In this document: piece after piece, positions 8,559-18,394 of the stretch
Numbering within the stretch: position 1 is the stretch's first letter
How the letters are laid out: each line of letters starts with the position of its first letter
NCBI RefSeq assembly: GCF_004799645.1
Contig: NZ_CP031305.1
Coordinates: 2,480,001 to 2,544,000 of the forward strand
Length of the DNA: 64,000 nucleotides
Source: Natronorubrum bangense
GTDB taxonomy: Archaea; Halobacteriota; Halobacteria; Halobacteriales; Natrialbaceae
Direction: 5' to 3'
Notes under the pieces: model-generated
Databases searched by the model: none
What the model was told of the DNA's origin: nothing
What the model saw: the letters and a program-made list of their open reading frames with translations, nothing else
Program-made: the position numbers and the translations under genes

Positions 8559-10118
8559 TCAGCGACTGGGGAGCCACTTTCGCAGCGTCGGGCTGAACTC
8601 CGCGGCCATCTGGGCATCGGCGTCGGTAAAAGCATCCGTCGCGATCAGCGTCAGCAGATAGGTGCCGACGACGACGACCGGGAGCACCCCGGCTGTGACC
8701 GTGTCTGACTCGAAGAGATAGACGACGGGCACGCCGGCGATGGTCGCGGGGACGCCGGCACCGACGATTTTGGCGAAATCCCGCGTGAAGGGATGGATGC
8801 CGTCGAGATAGTAGATTTCGACGAGGGTCAGGCCGCCAACGAGAAAGAGCGCCGTCGCTGACCCGACCGCAGCCCCCTCGATGCCGATGATCGGGACGAG
8901 CGCGAGCGAGACGAGAAAGTTCGCGCCGAAGAGGACGAGTGTGTTGGCGAAGACGATCCGAGAGTAGCCCAACCCCTGGAGTAGCGAGCCGTCGGGGCCG
9001 CCGAAGGTGACGTTAAACAGGAAGGCCCCCGCGAGCAGGATGACGACGGTGCTCGCTTCGGCGTACTGGGGCGTGTAGAGGACGGCGAGATACGAACTCG
9101 CACCGAGCGAGAGGAAAATCGCAATTGGGAGTGTGATCGCGGCGATCCAGCGAGCCATGATTCGGAAGCGCTGTTCGACGAGGTCAATATCGTCTCTGGT
9201 TTCGGCGATCAACGGTTTGAACACGGGCGATAGCGAGTTGAAGATGATCATCAACCCCGAGCCAAGCATGTAGCCGACGCGGTAGATACCGACGTTATCC
9301 GACTCGAGGAAGTAGCCAAGGACGAAGTAGTCGACGTGGCCCATCAGCACGAAGACGACGCTGGTCATCGCCAACGGGAGCGAGTACGTGACCAGTGGCC
9401 CTGGCGCGACGAGTTCGATCTCGGCCGACAACAGGTTCCACGCCTTGTAGGTGAAGACGGCTGCGCCGACCGTGATCGCGACGAACAGGCCAACGACGTA
9501 GCCGCCGATCAGTCCGAGCAGCCCGAAGCCGGCAAGCAAGAGCCCCGCAGTGACGACAAATCGGACGATGGGCCGAACCAGATCGCGCATCAGCACCCGG
9601 TACTGGAGCTTCTTGATGCTGTAGTAGGAAGTCAACAGAATGTTGTAGATCGCAAGCATCGGAATCGTGACCGAGAGGAACAACAGCGCGACCCGCATCG
9701 ATGGCTCCTGAAAGAGTTCGCTGATCGACGCCGCGCTGAACGCGAGTGCGAACGCAACCAGCGACGACGTGACCAGCACGGTCGCCGTCACCTGAACGAT
9801 CACGCCCTTTGCCTTCCCGCGTTCGTCGTCGGCCAAATACTGCGGCACGAAGTAGTCGATCGCCAGCGGCAAGCCGAGGTTCGCAAACACCTGCAGAAAC
9901 AGAATCACGGACGTCGCCAGCACGAACAGGCCATACACCGAGGGGCTGACGAACCGGGTCATCAACATGACGATCGCAAACCCCAACACCCCTTTGACAA
10001 CGTTCCCGGCGAACGTGATGCTTCCCTGCTTTGCGAGCGTTGACACCCCTTCGTCGTGGTCTGGGTCGGCGTCCGAGTTGTGTGGCCCGTGAGCAGAACC
10101 AGCGTCTGGATCGATCAT
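8559..10118 (-). CDS. Polysaccharide/lipid-linked oligosaccharide flippase (MOP superfamily)
   Basis: 519 residues with about 14 hydrophobic helices and a 25-residue acidic N-terminal tail. The start of the membrane region (KQGSITFAGNVVKGVLGFAIVMLMTRFVSPSVYG) matches Wzx/AglR-type polysaccharide biosynthesis proteins. Probably moves lipid-linked glycans across the membrane for S-layer glycoprotein N-glycosylation or exopolysaccharide. No glycosyltransferase genes are adjacent, so the pathway is inference. Confidence 0.9.
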   Translation of the reverse strand: MIDPDAGSAHGPHNSDADPDHDEGVSTLAKQGSITFAGNVVKGVLGFAIVMLMTRFVSPSVYGLFVLATSVILFLQVFANLGLPLAIDYFVPQYLADDERGKAKGVIVQVTATVLVTSSLVAFALAFSAASISELFQEPSMRVALLFLSVTIPMLAIYNILLTSYYSIKKLQYRVLMRDLVRPIVRFVVTAGLLLAGFGLLGLIGGYVVGLFVAITVGAAVFTYKAWNLLSAEIELVAPGPLVTYSLPLAMTSVVFVLMGHVDYFVLGYFLESDNVGIYRVGYMLGSGLMIIFNSLSPVFKPLIAETRDDIDLVEQRFRIMARWIAAITLPIAIFLSLGASSYLAVLYTPQYAEASTVVILLAGAFLFNVTFGGPDGSLLQGLGYSRIVFANTLVLFGANFLVSLALVPIIGIEGAAVGSATALFLVGGLTLVEIYYLDGIHPFTRDFAKIVGAGVPATIAGVPVVYLFESDTVTAGVLPVVVVGTYLLTLIATDAFTDADAQMAAEFSPTLRKWLPSR

Positions 10119-10239
10119 CGCAGCTCGTGTCTCCGTGTGCCCGCCCGGTCGTTCACGTCAGTCAACGGCGTCACCTGCTTACACAGATTCACCCACCCAC
10201 GAGACTGATTCCATCGAGTCGAGACTATGCTCGGTGCCA

Positions 10240-10629
10240 TCAGACCCCCGTTGCTGGCTCGAGTTCGTACGTCGAGACGTCGGCTGCGTCCTCGCCGAAG
10301 CGAGGGAACTCGACGTCGAATGCCCACTGCTCTCTTGAGTCGTCTTCGACAGTGACGCTCTCGATGACGGTCTCGAGTACCTCACCGTCTGCGTCCAAAA
10401 ATGTGGCCCGAATCTCGATATATGAAAGTGTCCGATCCCCAATGTTTCTGACGGCACCCCAGACGACCACCCGCTCATCTTCAGTGTCGGGGTTTTCACG
10501 CACGAGATCGTCCCAGACAATCTCGACGTCGCCAGGTTCGGTGATCTCCTCGCTGTTATCCTCGAGGAAGTCGAGACAGCCAGAGACCGGAACGAGGACG
10601 GCACACGCGAGAAACGCACGACGATGCAT
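10240..10629 (-). CDS. Small secreted lipoprotein with FxLYD-like domain
   Basis: 129 residues. MHRRAF plus hydrophobic stretch and lipobox VSGC (Cys18) indicates export and lipid anchoring. The rest looks like a single beta-sandwich: VVVWGAVRNIGDRTLSYIEIRATFLDADGEVLE, the pattern of FxLYD domains found in many haloarchaeal lipoproteins. Function unknown. Flanked by the flippase gene on the same strand and the divergent thi4. Confidence 0.8.
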   Translation of the reverse strand: MHRRAFLACAVLVPVSGCLDFLEDNSEEITEPGDVEIVWDDLVRENPDTEDERVVVWGAVRNIGDRTLSYIEIRATFLDADGEVLETVIESVTVEDDSREQWAFDVEFPRFGEDAADVSTYELEPATGV

Positions 10630-10755
10630 CTGGCTACTGTAGACGAGGGCGAGTCTTCAGCGTTCGGGTCGTCGTGGCTCCGACTTCGTCTGTCGTCTCG
10701 TCGTGCCAGCCGATCTCAAAGGCCCCATTCATGTCAGGCTATCGCCTCGACAGAC

Positions 10756-10787
10756 TTTTAACTACCCAATCATACCACCTAGTTGTA
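10756..10787 (+). promoter_or_regulatory. thi4 core promoter
   Basis: TTTTAAC at 10756-10762 is a haloarchaeal TATA box centred about 28 bases before the ATG of thi4 at 10787, so the transcript should be leaderless. No riboswitch-like fold is visible in the short space between. Confidence 0.6.
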
Positions 10788-11716
10788 TGAGCGAATTTGA
10801 ACAGTTCAGTCAGGTCGGTGAAGCAGATGTAACGCGTGCAATCGGACAGGAGTGGACCGAGGAGTTCATGGACTTCTCGGACTCGGACGTCATCATCGTC
10901 GGCGGCGGCCCGTCCGGGCTCACGGCCGCCAAAGAACTCTCAGAGCGTGGCGTGAAGACGATGGTCGTCGAGAAGAACAACTATCTCGGCGGTGGGTTCT
11001 GGCTCGGTGGGTTCCTGATGAACAAAGTCACGGTTCGCGATCCCGCCCAGAAGGTCTTGGACGAACTCGAGGTGAGCTACAAACAGTCCCAGGACAGTGA
11101 AGGGCTGTACGTCGCCAACGGCCCCGAGGCCTGTTCCGGGCTGATCAAGGCCGCCTGTGATGCGGGCGCGAAGATGCAGAACATGACCGAGTTCACGGAT
11201 ATCGTTATCCGGGAGAACCACCGCGTCGGTGGCATCGTCATGAACTGGACGCCAGTCCACGCCCTGCCCCGCGAAATCACGTGTGTCGATCCGATCGCCG
11301 TCGAAGCGGATCTGGTGATCGACGCGACGGGCCACGACGCGATGGCCGTGAAGAAACTCGACGAACGCGGTGTCCTCGACGCACCGGGTATTGCCGACGC
11401 CGAAGCGAACGCGACGGGGATGGACCAGACAGGCGACGACAGCTACGGCGCACCCGGCCACGACTCGCCCGGCCACGACTCGATGTGGGTCGGCAAAAGC
11501 GAGGACGCCGTCGTCGAACACACCGGGCTCGTCCACGAGGGGCTGATCGCGACCGGGATGGCCACCGCGACGACCTACGGGCTGCCGCGGATGGGGCCGA
11601 CGTTCGGTGCCATGCTCGTCTCCGGGAAGCGTGCCGCACAGGTCGCCCTGGACGAACTCGAGGTCGACGCCGACCCGGTCGAACTAACCTCGCGTGCAGC
11701 GCCAGCCGACGACTGA
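10787..11716 (+). CDS. thi4: Thiazole synthase Thi4 family
   Basis: 309 residues. FAD/NAD-type Rossmann motif [13 protein letters not shown] at about 36-48, GGGFWLGG next, and a C-terminal [20 protein letters not shown]. Thi4 makes the adenosine thiazole precursor of thiamine from NAD and glycine. C166 in REITCVDP occupies the position of the active-site cysteine of yeast and Haloferax Thi4, whereas many methanogen homologues have His and use free sulfide. A Thr/Gly/His/Asp-rich insertion (about 225-245, containing two [13 protein letters not shown] units) is unusual. Start ATG 10787 fits the TATA box. A ThiR-like regulator lies 2 kb downstream on the other strand. Confidence 0.93.
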   Translation: MSEFEQFSQVGEADVTRAIGQEWTEEFMDFSDSDVIIVGGGPSGLTAAKELSERGVKTMVVEKNNYLGGGFWLGGFLMNKVTVRDPAQKVLDELEVSYKQSQDSEGLYVANGPEACSGLIKAACDAGAKMQNMTEFTDIVIRENHRVGGIVMNWTPVHALPREITCVDPIAVEADLVIDATGHDAMAVKKLDERGVLDAPGIADAEANATGMDQTGDDSYGAPGHDSPGHDSMWVGKSEDAVVEHTGLVHEGLIATGMATATTYGLPRMGPTFGAMLVSGKRAAQVALDELEVDADPVELTSRAAPADD

Positions 11717-11722
11717 CGAACG

Positions 11723-12490
11723 ATGGTCGACAGCGTCGTCCTGTATCGTGCCCCCTCGACCGTCGTCGACGTCGACGAGCTCGGCGCATGGCTCGAGGCC
11801 CGGATCGATGCCGAAGTCCTGGTTCGAGACCGGTTTCTCGACGTCCATCGCACTGACGACCTCGCCGAGCGATTCGCCGTGGCACGGGTCACCTCGCCGT
11901 ACGACCGCGAGACGGGCAATACGATGCTCGGGACGATCCGCTACGAGGAACGTGCCCTCGAGCAGCCCAAGCGTGAGGGCGGAGTGCTCTACGATGGCAT
12001 TCAGGTGCAGCGAGCGCTCAACGCCGCCCTCCCCGCCGACGAACGCGGCCTCGAGACGCTGCACGTCCCGATCCTTGACCGAGCGATTGGCACGTGGGGT
12101 GACCACGACGGGCGCTGGCACAAGCGCGTGAACGTTCTCGGTTAGCCCGCGCTCGTCTCGGTACCGGGGCTGTACGAAGCGCCCGCCAAGCCCGAGGCCT
12201 ACTACAAAGAAAAGCAGCGCCACGCCCTGCTGTCGGGCGACGCGCCGCCGCGGGAAGTGCTCGAGAATCAGGTCGAGGGTGATTTTCTGGTCGAGAACGA
12301 TCCCCGATCGACGGACGCGCTGAAAGGCTACGTGTTACAGCCCTACCACTACCTCGAGACCGGCGAGGCGTTTTGTGACCGAGCAGGGTGTCGCCTGTTC
12401 AACGCCCACTACCACGAGGACCTGATCGAGGCCCAGTTGCGCGACCCACCGTTCTGTGCGGCCCACGCGCGCCTGTACGGCGACTCGTGA
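11723..12490 (+). pseudogene. Conserved haloarchaeal protein (DUF6775-like) split by an in-frame TAG
   Basis: Two open segments, 11723-12145 and 12146-12490, lie in the same frame and are separated only by TAG at 12143-12145. Together they read as one protein of 255 residues: the first half ends DGRWHKRVNVLG and the second resumes immediately with PALVSVPGLYEAPAKPEAYY, then a Cys/His cluster CDRAGCRLFNAHYHEDL...CAAH. The pattern resembles the DUF6775 putative metallopeptidase family, by memory. A single-base change from GAG, TAC or another sense codon would create it. Either a recent pseudogene, a sequencing error or readthrough. No sign of pyrrolysine genes here. Confidence 0.75.
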
Positions 12491-12552
12491 TGACGCCCCG
12501 TCGGACGGAAACCGGTGCCCTCTTTTCCCCGACTCGAGTTCGACAACGTACA

Positions 12553-12975
12553 ATGAGTGAACCGTTTACCGTCGACGTTCCCGTCCGATTTCGCGACCTC
12601 GATCCCCTGAACCACGTCAATCACGCCGTTTACGCGAGCTACCTCGAGACCGCCCGCGTCGACTACTTAGCGGACGTGGTCGGGATGTCCGGCGACGACC
12701 TCTCGTTTGTCGTCGCAAATCTCGAGATCGGGTACGAACGGCCGATCGTCGCCGGTGACGACCCCACGGTCGCGCTCTGGGTGTCCAGACTCGGCGACTC
12801 GAGTTGCACGATGGAGTACGAGATCCGTGTCGACGGCGACGTCGTCGCGACGGCCGAGACGACGATGGTTCATATCGATTCCGAGACGAAACAGCCGTCG
12901 ACGATTCCCACCGAGGTTCGAGAGCCGGTGCTCGAGTACGAGGACATAGCGGAACAGCCGTCGACACAGTCCTGA
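12553..12975 (+). CDS. Acyl-CoA thioesterase (hotdog fold, 4HBT)
   Basis: 140 residues. RFRDLDPLNHVNHAVYASYLETARVDYL is the 4-hydroxybenzoyl-CoA thioesterase/YbgC signature, with the catalytic aspartate in RDLDPLNHVNHA, followed by the central helix and sheet of a hotdog fold. Likely hydrolyses acyl-CoA thioesters in the cytoplasm; substrate unknown. ATG 12553 is preceded by an AACGTACA stretch with no strong SD. Same strand as the interrupted gene upstream. Confidence 0.88.
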   Translation: MSEPFTVDVPVRFRDLDPLNHVNHAVYASYLETARVDYLADVVGMSGDDLSFVVANLEIGYERPIVAGDDPTVALWVSRLGDSSCTMEYEIRVDGDVVATAETTMVHIDSETKQPSTIPTEVREPVLEYEDIAEQPSTQS

Positions 12976-12989
12976 AGATCGGCCGTCGA

Positions 12990-13709
12990 TTACGACGCCT
13001 CGAGTCGGCCACCAGTCAACCGAACGACCCCAAAGACGTGTGTCTCGTCCGCGACAGCCACAGCCCGCTCGCGGAGGCGGGCGTGTGCCGCGTCGATCTT
13101 CTCGTCGAGTTGCAGATGTGGCTCGTTCTCGTAGCGCAGTTTCGTCGTCGGCGGCGTCGAGAGCACGACGATCGCTCGAAAAACGGCGTTGACCGGCGGC
13201 GCGTACCACGCCTCGCTGCGGGCGGCGTTGGCGAGGACGACGTGGCCCTCGGGGTCGACGAGTTCACACCAGTCGTCGACCGCATCCGCGGGGTCGGCAA
13301 GCATCCCGACGACGAACGTCGCGAGAACGGCATCGACAGACGCCTCGTCGTCGATACCCTCCAGTGGCGGCCGCGTGGCGTCACCTCGGACGACGTGGAC
13401 GTTGTCGTACTCGCTCGTCAGCGCGCGCGCTCGCGTAAGAACTGGCCCCGTAAAATCGATCCCGATAACGGTTCCCTCAGGGCCGACCTGCTCGCGCAAA
13501 TAGGGCAGGTTCGCGCCCGTTCCACACCCCATCTCGACGACGGTGTCGCCGGACTCGAGTTGACAGGCAGCGGCCGCTCGCCGCCGCAGCGCCGGAATGC
13601 CGGGCGTTCGACGTGCGATGACGTCGTAGAGGCGCGCCCAGCGGCCGTAAAACGCCTGTGCATCCTCGGGCTCCATGCGCGCCTCGAGTGTCGAGCGAAG
13701 CGAATCCAT
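12990..13709 (-). CDS. Class I SAM-dependent methyltransferase
   Basis: 239 residues. Motif I VVEMGCGTGANL, acidic end of strand 2 (VIGIDFTGPVL), and DATRPPLEG then FVVGMLADP correspond to the core of UbiE/phospholipid N-methyltransferase-like enzymes. The N-terminal FYGRWARLYDVIARRTPG resembles menaquinone or lipid methyltransferases; the substrate is not determined. It begins one base after the stop of the ThiR-like gene, so the two are very probably cotranscribed. Confidence 0.85.
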   Translation of the reverse strand: MDSLRSTLEARMEPEDAQAFYGRWARLYDVIARRTPGIPALRRRAAAACQLESGDTVVEMGCGTGANLPYLREQVGPEGTVIGIDFTGPVLTRARALTSEYDNVHVVRGDATRPPLEGIDDEASVDAVLATFVVGMLADPADAVDDWCELVDPEGHVVLANAARSEAWYAPPVNAVFRAIVVLSTPPTTKLRYENEPHLQLDEKIDAAHARLRERAVAVADETHVFGVVRLTGGRLEAS

Positions 13710-13710
13710 C

Positions 13711-14619
13711 TCAGATCAGCGAGCGAATCGTCTCCGCAACCGACTCCGCGTCCGGCCCCAGCACGTAGATCAGCGGCTCGATTCCCATCCCGCCGGTCTG
13801 GTAGAGCACGGTCGCTTCCGGTTGGTCTTCGATCACCGCACCGACGCTCGAGGCAACGTCGCCCTCCTCGTCGAACTCAGCGGTGACGTGGCCGCGTTCG
13901 GCCAGCGTATCGAGCAGTTCTGGATCATACGTGATGTTGATCGCCGCCGACGCATCCGCGCCGTGGCGACGCGCAGCGAGCAACACTGTCGCGACGTGTT
14001 CGGAGACGCCGAACTCGGGGTCTGCTGGCACCGTTGCCTGTCCTTTGACATCGAAGATTCGTCCCGGGACACCGGCGACGTCGTCGATATCGTCGACGTC
14101 ATCTGCGTCGGGTGTACACGCGACCAGATTCGAGCCAACTGCCGGGACCAGCCTCGTAAAACCGCTTGCGTTCTCGAGACTGCGAAGGCCTCGCCGGAGC
14201 GAGGAGAGAACGCGCTCGCTGGTTCGCAACTCGCTGTCAGGGTCGTGGACGCGGAAACTCGAGCCGTAGTCAGCGAGTTCCGGGACGGCGTCTTCATGCA
14301 GCTGTGCTAAGAGGTCCCCGCCGGCCTCGAGGTCCCGAATCAGGACTTCAATCTCGATCAGTGCCTGCACGGGGGTGATGTCGCCGTCTGCGAGTCCGTC
14401 GGCGAGTTCGGTGACGAGCGCGTCAACGCGCTCGTCGGCAGCGATGCGATCGTTCGTGGTGACGTCGCCGTGGGCGTACTTCGAGACGGCGCTCTGGCTG
14501 ATTCCGAGCATCCCGGCGACCTCACTCTGGGTCAGGCCGCGCTCGCGGAGTGCACCGGCGAGCAACGACCGAACAGTCGGTAAGAACTCCTCGACGACGA
14601 TCTCTTCGACGAATTGCAT
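13711..14619 (-). CDS. thiR: ThiR-like transcriptional regulator (HTH + ThiN domain)
   Basis: About 302 residues. An N-terminal helix-turn-helix (LTQSEVAGMLGISQSAVSKYAHG, roughly 27-50) is joined to a C-terminal ThiN-type domain starting near RVLSSLRRGL and ending GMGIEPLIYVLGPDA. In archaea this fusion is the thiamine-responsive repressor ThiR, in which the ThiN domain binds thiamine phosphate. Start taken at ATG 14619 (MQFVEEIVVEEFLP), the usual N-terminus of the family; the frame is open to 14718. Thi4 is nearby and a plausible target. Alternative: a bifunctional ThiN enzyme, less likely without ThiD. Confidence 0.88.
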   Translation of the reverse strand: MQFVEEIVVEEFLPTVRSLLAGALRERGLTQSEVAGMLGISQSAVSKYAHGDVTTNDRIAADERVDALVTELADGLADGDITPVQALIEIEVLIRDLEAGGDLLAQLHEDAVPELADYGSSFRVHDPDSELRTSERVLSSLRRGLRSLENASGFTRLVPAVGSNLVACTPDADDVDDIDDVAGVPGRIFDVKGQATVPADPEFGVSEHVATVLLAARRHGADASAAINITYDPELLDTLAERGHVTAEFDEEGDVASSVGAVIEDQPEATVLYQTGGMGIEPLIYVLGPDAESVAETIRSLI

Positions 14620-14830
14620 CTGTTTGGTGTCGGTATGATCGCCTACCGGATAACTGTGGCCCTCGTCGCTGAGCGACGTCCTCGGCGCGTGCTGTTCGAG
14701 GATGTTCGACACGGACAACTAGACGGATTCATGCCGTCCTCAAGCCTGTTCGAGTTGCTGGTTCCCAGTACGCATACCGGCTGTCGGTCAGTGGCGGTAC
14801 GCATTCGTTCGCACTGACAGTGACCAGCGC

Positions 14831-15433
14831 TTACTCGTTTCGCTCGAGTTGGTCGCCGCCGAACTCGTCGTCGCTCTGGATGCGTGAGGCCTGCGGGCCA
14901 TCTTGATCCTGATACTTCGAGCCGCGGTCGCTGCCGTAGGGGCGTTCGGCTTCGGTCTTCAGCTCCGTAAACGTCAGCTGGGAGATCCGCATGCCGGGCG
15001 TGAGCGCGACGGGTGCGCTGCCGAGATTCGAGAGTTCGAGCGTGATCTGGCCGCGATAACCGGGATCACAGAGGCCGGCCGTGGCGTGGACGACGATGGC
15101 GAGTCGGCCAAGCGACGAGCGTCCTTCGACGTGGGCGATCAGATCCGCCGGGATCTCGACGCGTTCGTGAGTCGTCCCCAGCACGAAATCACCGGGATGG
15201 AGAATGAAATCGTCGCCGTCTTCGACGATCGTCTCGGTCACGTACTCGCCGACCTCGCGCTCGGAGGTGGGGTGGATACAGGGGATGTTCGTCCGCTGGA
15301 ACTCGAGAAACTCCTGGCCAAGCCGGAGGTCGACGCTTGCGGGCTGAATCTGGAGTTCGGGATCGTCGAGGGGGTCGACGACGAGGTCGCCCTCCTCGAG
15401 CCGTCGCAGAATGTCTGCATCGGAGAGGATCAT
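14831..15433 (-). CDS. dcd: dCTP deaminase
   Basis: 200 residues. Contains [42 protein letters not shown] with the catalytic glutamate, and [12 protein letters not shown], all signatures of dCTP deaminase/dUTPase-fold enzymes. Converts dCTP to dUTP for dTMP synthesis. Start at ATG 15433; the frame upstream (to 15799) is a shadow. The DsbA-like gene ends 45 bases upstream on the same strand and may be cotranscribed. A C-terminal 30-residue tail is rich in charged residues. Confidence 0.95.
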   Translation of the reverse strand: MILSDADILRRLEEGDLVVDPLDDPELQIQPASVDLRLGQEFLEFQRTNIPCIHPTSEREVGEYVTETIVEDGDDFILHPGDFVLGTTHERVEIPADLIAHVEGRSSLGRLAIVVHATAGLCDPGYRGQITLELSNLGSAPVALTPGMRISQLTFTELKTEAERPYGSDRGSKYQDQDGPQASRIQSDDEFGGDQLERNE

Positions 15434-15477
15434 ACCCGACGAGTCGAACGGTGGGTGTGTAAACCGTTCGATCCAGC

Positions 15478-16074
15478 TTACTCGAGTGCGGCGTCGATCT
15501 CGACCATCGGATTCGTCTCGGTGAGATCGATCTGGTCGCCGTCGACGAAGACGGCTGGTGTCCCCTCGACGCCGTTGGAGCTGCCGTAGGATTTGTCGTC
15601 TTCGAGCAGCGATCGGTGGCTTTCCTCCTCGGCTGCCTCGCGGGCCGCGGCACCGTCGAGATCCAGCTCGTTGGCGACCGTTTCGACTGCATCGTAAGAG
15701 TACGAGCCCAGATAGTCGTAGATGTCTGCCGCAAACGCCCAGAACGCGTCGTTGCCCTCGGTCTTGTAAATCTCGCGTGCTGCACAGGGGATCGCCCACG
15801 ACCAGGTGTCATCGAGGAAGGGATAGTCCCGGTGTTCGTATCTGATCTGCCCGGTTTCGATATACGCGTCATCGATATCCGGGAAGACCTCTTCTTTGAA
15901 GTACCGACAGCTCTGACAGGAGAAGTCCTCGTAGACGGTCACCGTCACGTCGGCGTCGGGATCGCCCAGGACGGGTGGCTCCGGTGGATCCTCACTACCG
16001 AGACAGCCCGCAACTCCGGCTCCGATGCTGACAGCCGCGGCCGTGCCGAGAACCGTCCGTCGCGTGAGTTTCAT
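15478..16074 (-). CDS. DsbA-like thioredoxin-fold lipoprotein
   Basis: 198 residues. [10 protein letters not shown] plus hydrophobic segment is a Tat-type signal; lipobox VAGC gives Cys24. Thioredoxin active site C53-Q-S-C56 in [12 protein letters not shown], cis-proline in [12 protein letters not shown]. Matches DSBA/Thioredoxin_4 family proteins that act on extracytoplasmic thiols. Start at ATG 16074; an upstream in-frame codon at 16119 would misplace the signal peptide. It is the third exported redoxin in the first 16 kb. Confidence 0.9.
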   Translation of the reverse strand: MKLTRRTVLGTAAAVSIGAGVAGCLGSEDPPEPPVLGDPDADVTVTVYEDFSCQSCRYFKEEVFPDIDDAYIETGQIRYEHRDYPFLDDTWSWAIPCAAREIYKTEGNDAFWAFAADIYDYLGSYSYDAVETVANELDLDGAAAREAAEEESHRSLLEDDKSYGSSNGVEGTPAVFVDGDQIDLTETNPMVEIDAALE

Positions 16075-16176
16075 GTCGCTAGCTATCGATTCGGCGTAGA
16101 AATACGTACCGCCATCCACTCAGGAGCCGGTCCTCCGATCGCCGACGCTTTATCGGTCGCCCTCGAGTGTCGGCGT

Positions 16177-16515
16177 ATGAAACAGGCCATCGTCGCTCGC
16201 ACCGACATCGGCATGGGACAGGGAAAGCTCGCCGCACAGGTCGCCCACGCGTCGCTGTCGGCCTACGAAAAGGCAGACAGCCAGCTTCAGAGCCAGTGGA
16301 AAAGCGGCGGCCAGAAGAAAGTCGTCCTGAAAGGTGAGAGTGAGCGGCAACTGCACGAACTCGCCGCAATCGCCGACAGCAACGGGATTCCACACGCCAT
16401 CGTCAGAGACGCCGGCCACACCCAACTCGAGCCCGGCACTGTCACCACGCTGGCCGTCGGCCCGGCGGCTGACGACCGCGTCGACAGCGTCACCGGCGAC
16501 CTCTCGCTGTTCTGA
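16177..16515 (+). CDS. pth2: Peptidyl-tRNA hydrolase, archaeal type
   Basis: 112 residues. [30 protein letters not shown] is the Pth2 signature, followed by the KVVLKG and [26 protein letters not shown] motifs. Releases tRNA from peptidyl-tRNA dropped by ribosomes. TTTATC at 16149-16154 lies 28 bases before the ATG, so the transcript is probably leaderless. Confidence 0.96.
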   Translation: MKQAIVARTDIGMGQGKLAAQVAHASLSAYEKADSQLQSQWKSGGQKKVVLKGESERQLHELAAIADSNGIPHAIVRDAGHTQLEPGTVTTLAVGPAADDRVDSVTGDLSLF

Positions 16516-16625
16516 ACAGCGCTGCCAGCGCTGTCGATCGATGCCGCCGGACGCCGACACTGTACTGTTTTCGTACTGTCACCACCAGTAGATACTTCTC
16601 GCCAAGACAACAAGTTACAGCCACA

Positions 16626-16883
16626 ATGTCTGTGCTCTCAACAGAAGACGAAGGCAAGTTCCTGATGGATATCCGTGGCGAACAGATCGGGATCGTCACC
16701 GAAGTCGACCCGATCGAACAAATCGCCTACGTCGATCCCGAACCGACGCTCACGAACGCGTGGCTCCAGAGTCTCGGTCGTGGCGATGCCGGCGAAGACG
16801 ACCTCGAGATCCCAGCCGAAAACATCGAGACGATCACCGACTCGGAGATTCGCGTCGACGCAGACCTCAGCAGCGAAGCCTGA
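16626..16883 (+). CDS. Small acidic PRC-barrel-like protein
   Basis: 85 residues, highly acidic. [39 protein letters not shown] resembles PRC-barrel-like modules, and the remainder ([17 protein letters not shown]) continues as alternating strands. No catalytic motif. Conserved-looking haloarchaeal protein of unknown function, lying between Pth2 and TruD on the same strand. Confidence 0.75.
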   Translation: MSVLSTEDEGKFLMDIRGEQIGIVTEVDPIEQIAYVDPEPTLTNAWLQSLGRGDAGEDDLEIPAENIETITDSEIRVDADLSSEA

Positions 16884-16981
16884 TTTCGGACCGACTCGTT
16901 CATGTGGGGGGTTGGGACTCGAGTAGCGCTACCTCGAGAACGAACCGATTTATTCCCGGCAGCCAAAGCGCAGCCAAGCAT

Positions 16982-18331
16982 ATGCGCCCGGCACATCCCA
17001 CAGAGCAGGCCGTCGGTATGGAGCACTACGTCAGCGACACCGACGGTATCGGTGGCCACCTTCGCGAGGACGACGAGCACTTCCGCGTGCGCGAACTCGA
17101 GCGTTTTTCGACCGAGCCGGTCGACGCGAGCCTCGACGCCTACCCGCATCTCGTCTTCCGGGTGACGCTGTCGGGATGGGACACCAACGATTTCGCGAGC
17201 CGACTGTCGGACGCACTCGGCATCTCTCGAGAGCGAGTCAACTGGGCCGGCACGAAAGACAAGTACGCGGTGACGACGCAGCTGTTTTCGGTGTACGGAG
17301 CCGACCCTGCGGACCTCCCGGACGTCAACGGGGCCGAAATCGACGTGCTCGGCCGGGCCGGCCGCTCGCTCGAGTTCGGTGATCTGGCGGGCAACGCCTT
17401 CGAACTCGTCGTGAGCGATCCCGCCCAGCCCGCAAACGTGGCCCAAATCACGGACGAACTCCACGCCTTCGGCGGCCTCGAAGACGAGGACACTGAGGGC
17501 ACCGTCGTCGGCGTCCCCAACTTCTTCGGCCAGCAGCGCTTTGGCAGCCGTCGCCCGGTCACCCACAAAGTCGGCCTCGAGATCGCTCGTGGTGACTGGG
17601 AGGGGGCGGTGATGGCGTATCTCGGCAACCCAACCGACGCGGAGCCGGAAGGGACCCAAGACGCCCGCGCGTTCGTGCAAGAAACCCGCGACTGGCAGGA
17701 AGCCCTCGAGCGCTTTCCCAACCGGCTGCGATACGAGCGTTCGATGCTCCACGGGATCACCGAGTGCGACGGCGAGCCGGGTCCCGAAGACTTCCGCGCT
17801 GCCCTTGAGCGCGTCCCCTCGAATCTCCAGCGGCTGTTCGTCCACGCCGCCCAGTCGTACGCGTTCAATCTGATGCTCTCAAAGCGCCTCGAGCGCGGGC
17901 TCCCGTTCGACCGGCCCGTCGAGGGCGACGTGGCCTGTTTCGCCGACACCGACGCGCCCGCGGGCCTCGAGTTACCCGACACGGATCGCCTCCAGCGCGT
18001 CGACGAGCGCCGCGTGCGATCCGTGACCCGCCACTGCGAGCGCGGCCGTGCGTTCGTCACCGCCCCGCTCGTGGGCACTGACACCGAGCTCGCCGACGGC
18101 GAACAGGGCGAGATCGAACGCGCCGTTCTCGACGACCTCGGCCTCGAGCCCGCCGATTTCGATCTGCCCGGCGAGTTCTACTCGAGTGGCACCCGTCGGG
18201 CGATCCTCGTCCGGACGCCCCTCGAGTACGAGACCGATCCGCTAACGCTCGAGTTTTCGCTGCCGAAAGGCTCGTACGCGACGGTGGTTCTGCGGGAGTA
18301 TCTGAAGGTCGACCCGGTCGATCTGGGCTGA
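16982..18331 (+). CDS. truD: tRNA pseudouridine(13) synthase TruD
   Basis: 449 residues. [14 protein letters not shown] carries the catalytic aspartate of the TruD family; [22 protein letters not shown] is the second conserved block, and [23 protein letters not shown] sequence closes the protein. Makes pseudouridine at tRNA position 13. The start is at ATG 16982, with TTTATT at 16949-16954 as TATA box, giving a short leader. The frame is open upstream through the 85-residue gene, which is a shadow. Confidence 0.96.
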   Translation: MRPAHPTEQAVGMEHYVSDTDGIGGHLREDDEHFRVRELERFSTEPVDASLDAYPHLVFRVTLSGWDTNDFASRLSDALGISRERVNWAGTKDKYAVTTQLFSVYGADPADLPDVNGAEIDVLGRAGRSLEFGDLAGNAFELVVSDPAQPANVAQITDELHAFGGLEDEDTEGTVVGVPNFFGQQRFGSRRPVTHKVGLEIARGDWEGAVMAYLGNPTDAEPEGTQDARAFVQETRDWQEALERFPNRLRYERSMLHGITECDGEPGPEDFRAALERVPSNLQRLFVHAAQSYAFNLMLSKRLERGLPFDRPVEGDVACFADTDAPAGLELPDTDRLQRVDERRVRSVTRHCERGRAFVTAPLVGTDTELADGEQGEIERAVLDDLGLEPADFDLPGEFYSSGTRRAILVRTPLEYETDPLTLEFSLPKGSYATVVLREYLKVDPVDLG

Positions 18332-18394
18332 TCACTCGAGACGGGATCGAATGGAACTGAACGGACGGATGCACACTAACGCCGACAACAGATC

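Noticed and set aside
10630..10786. TPP riboswitch upstream of thi4
   Set aside because: The TATA box is only about 28 bases before the ATG, so there is no leader to hold one, and no conserved CTGAGA motif is seen.
12143..12145. Pyrrolysine readthrough of the TAG codon
   Set aside because: No pyl genes are visible and haloarchaea are not known to use pyrrolysine. Mutation or error is simpler.
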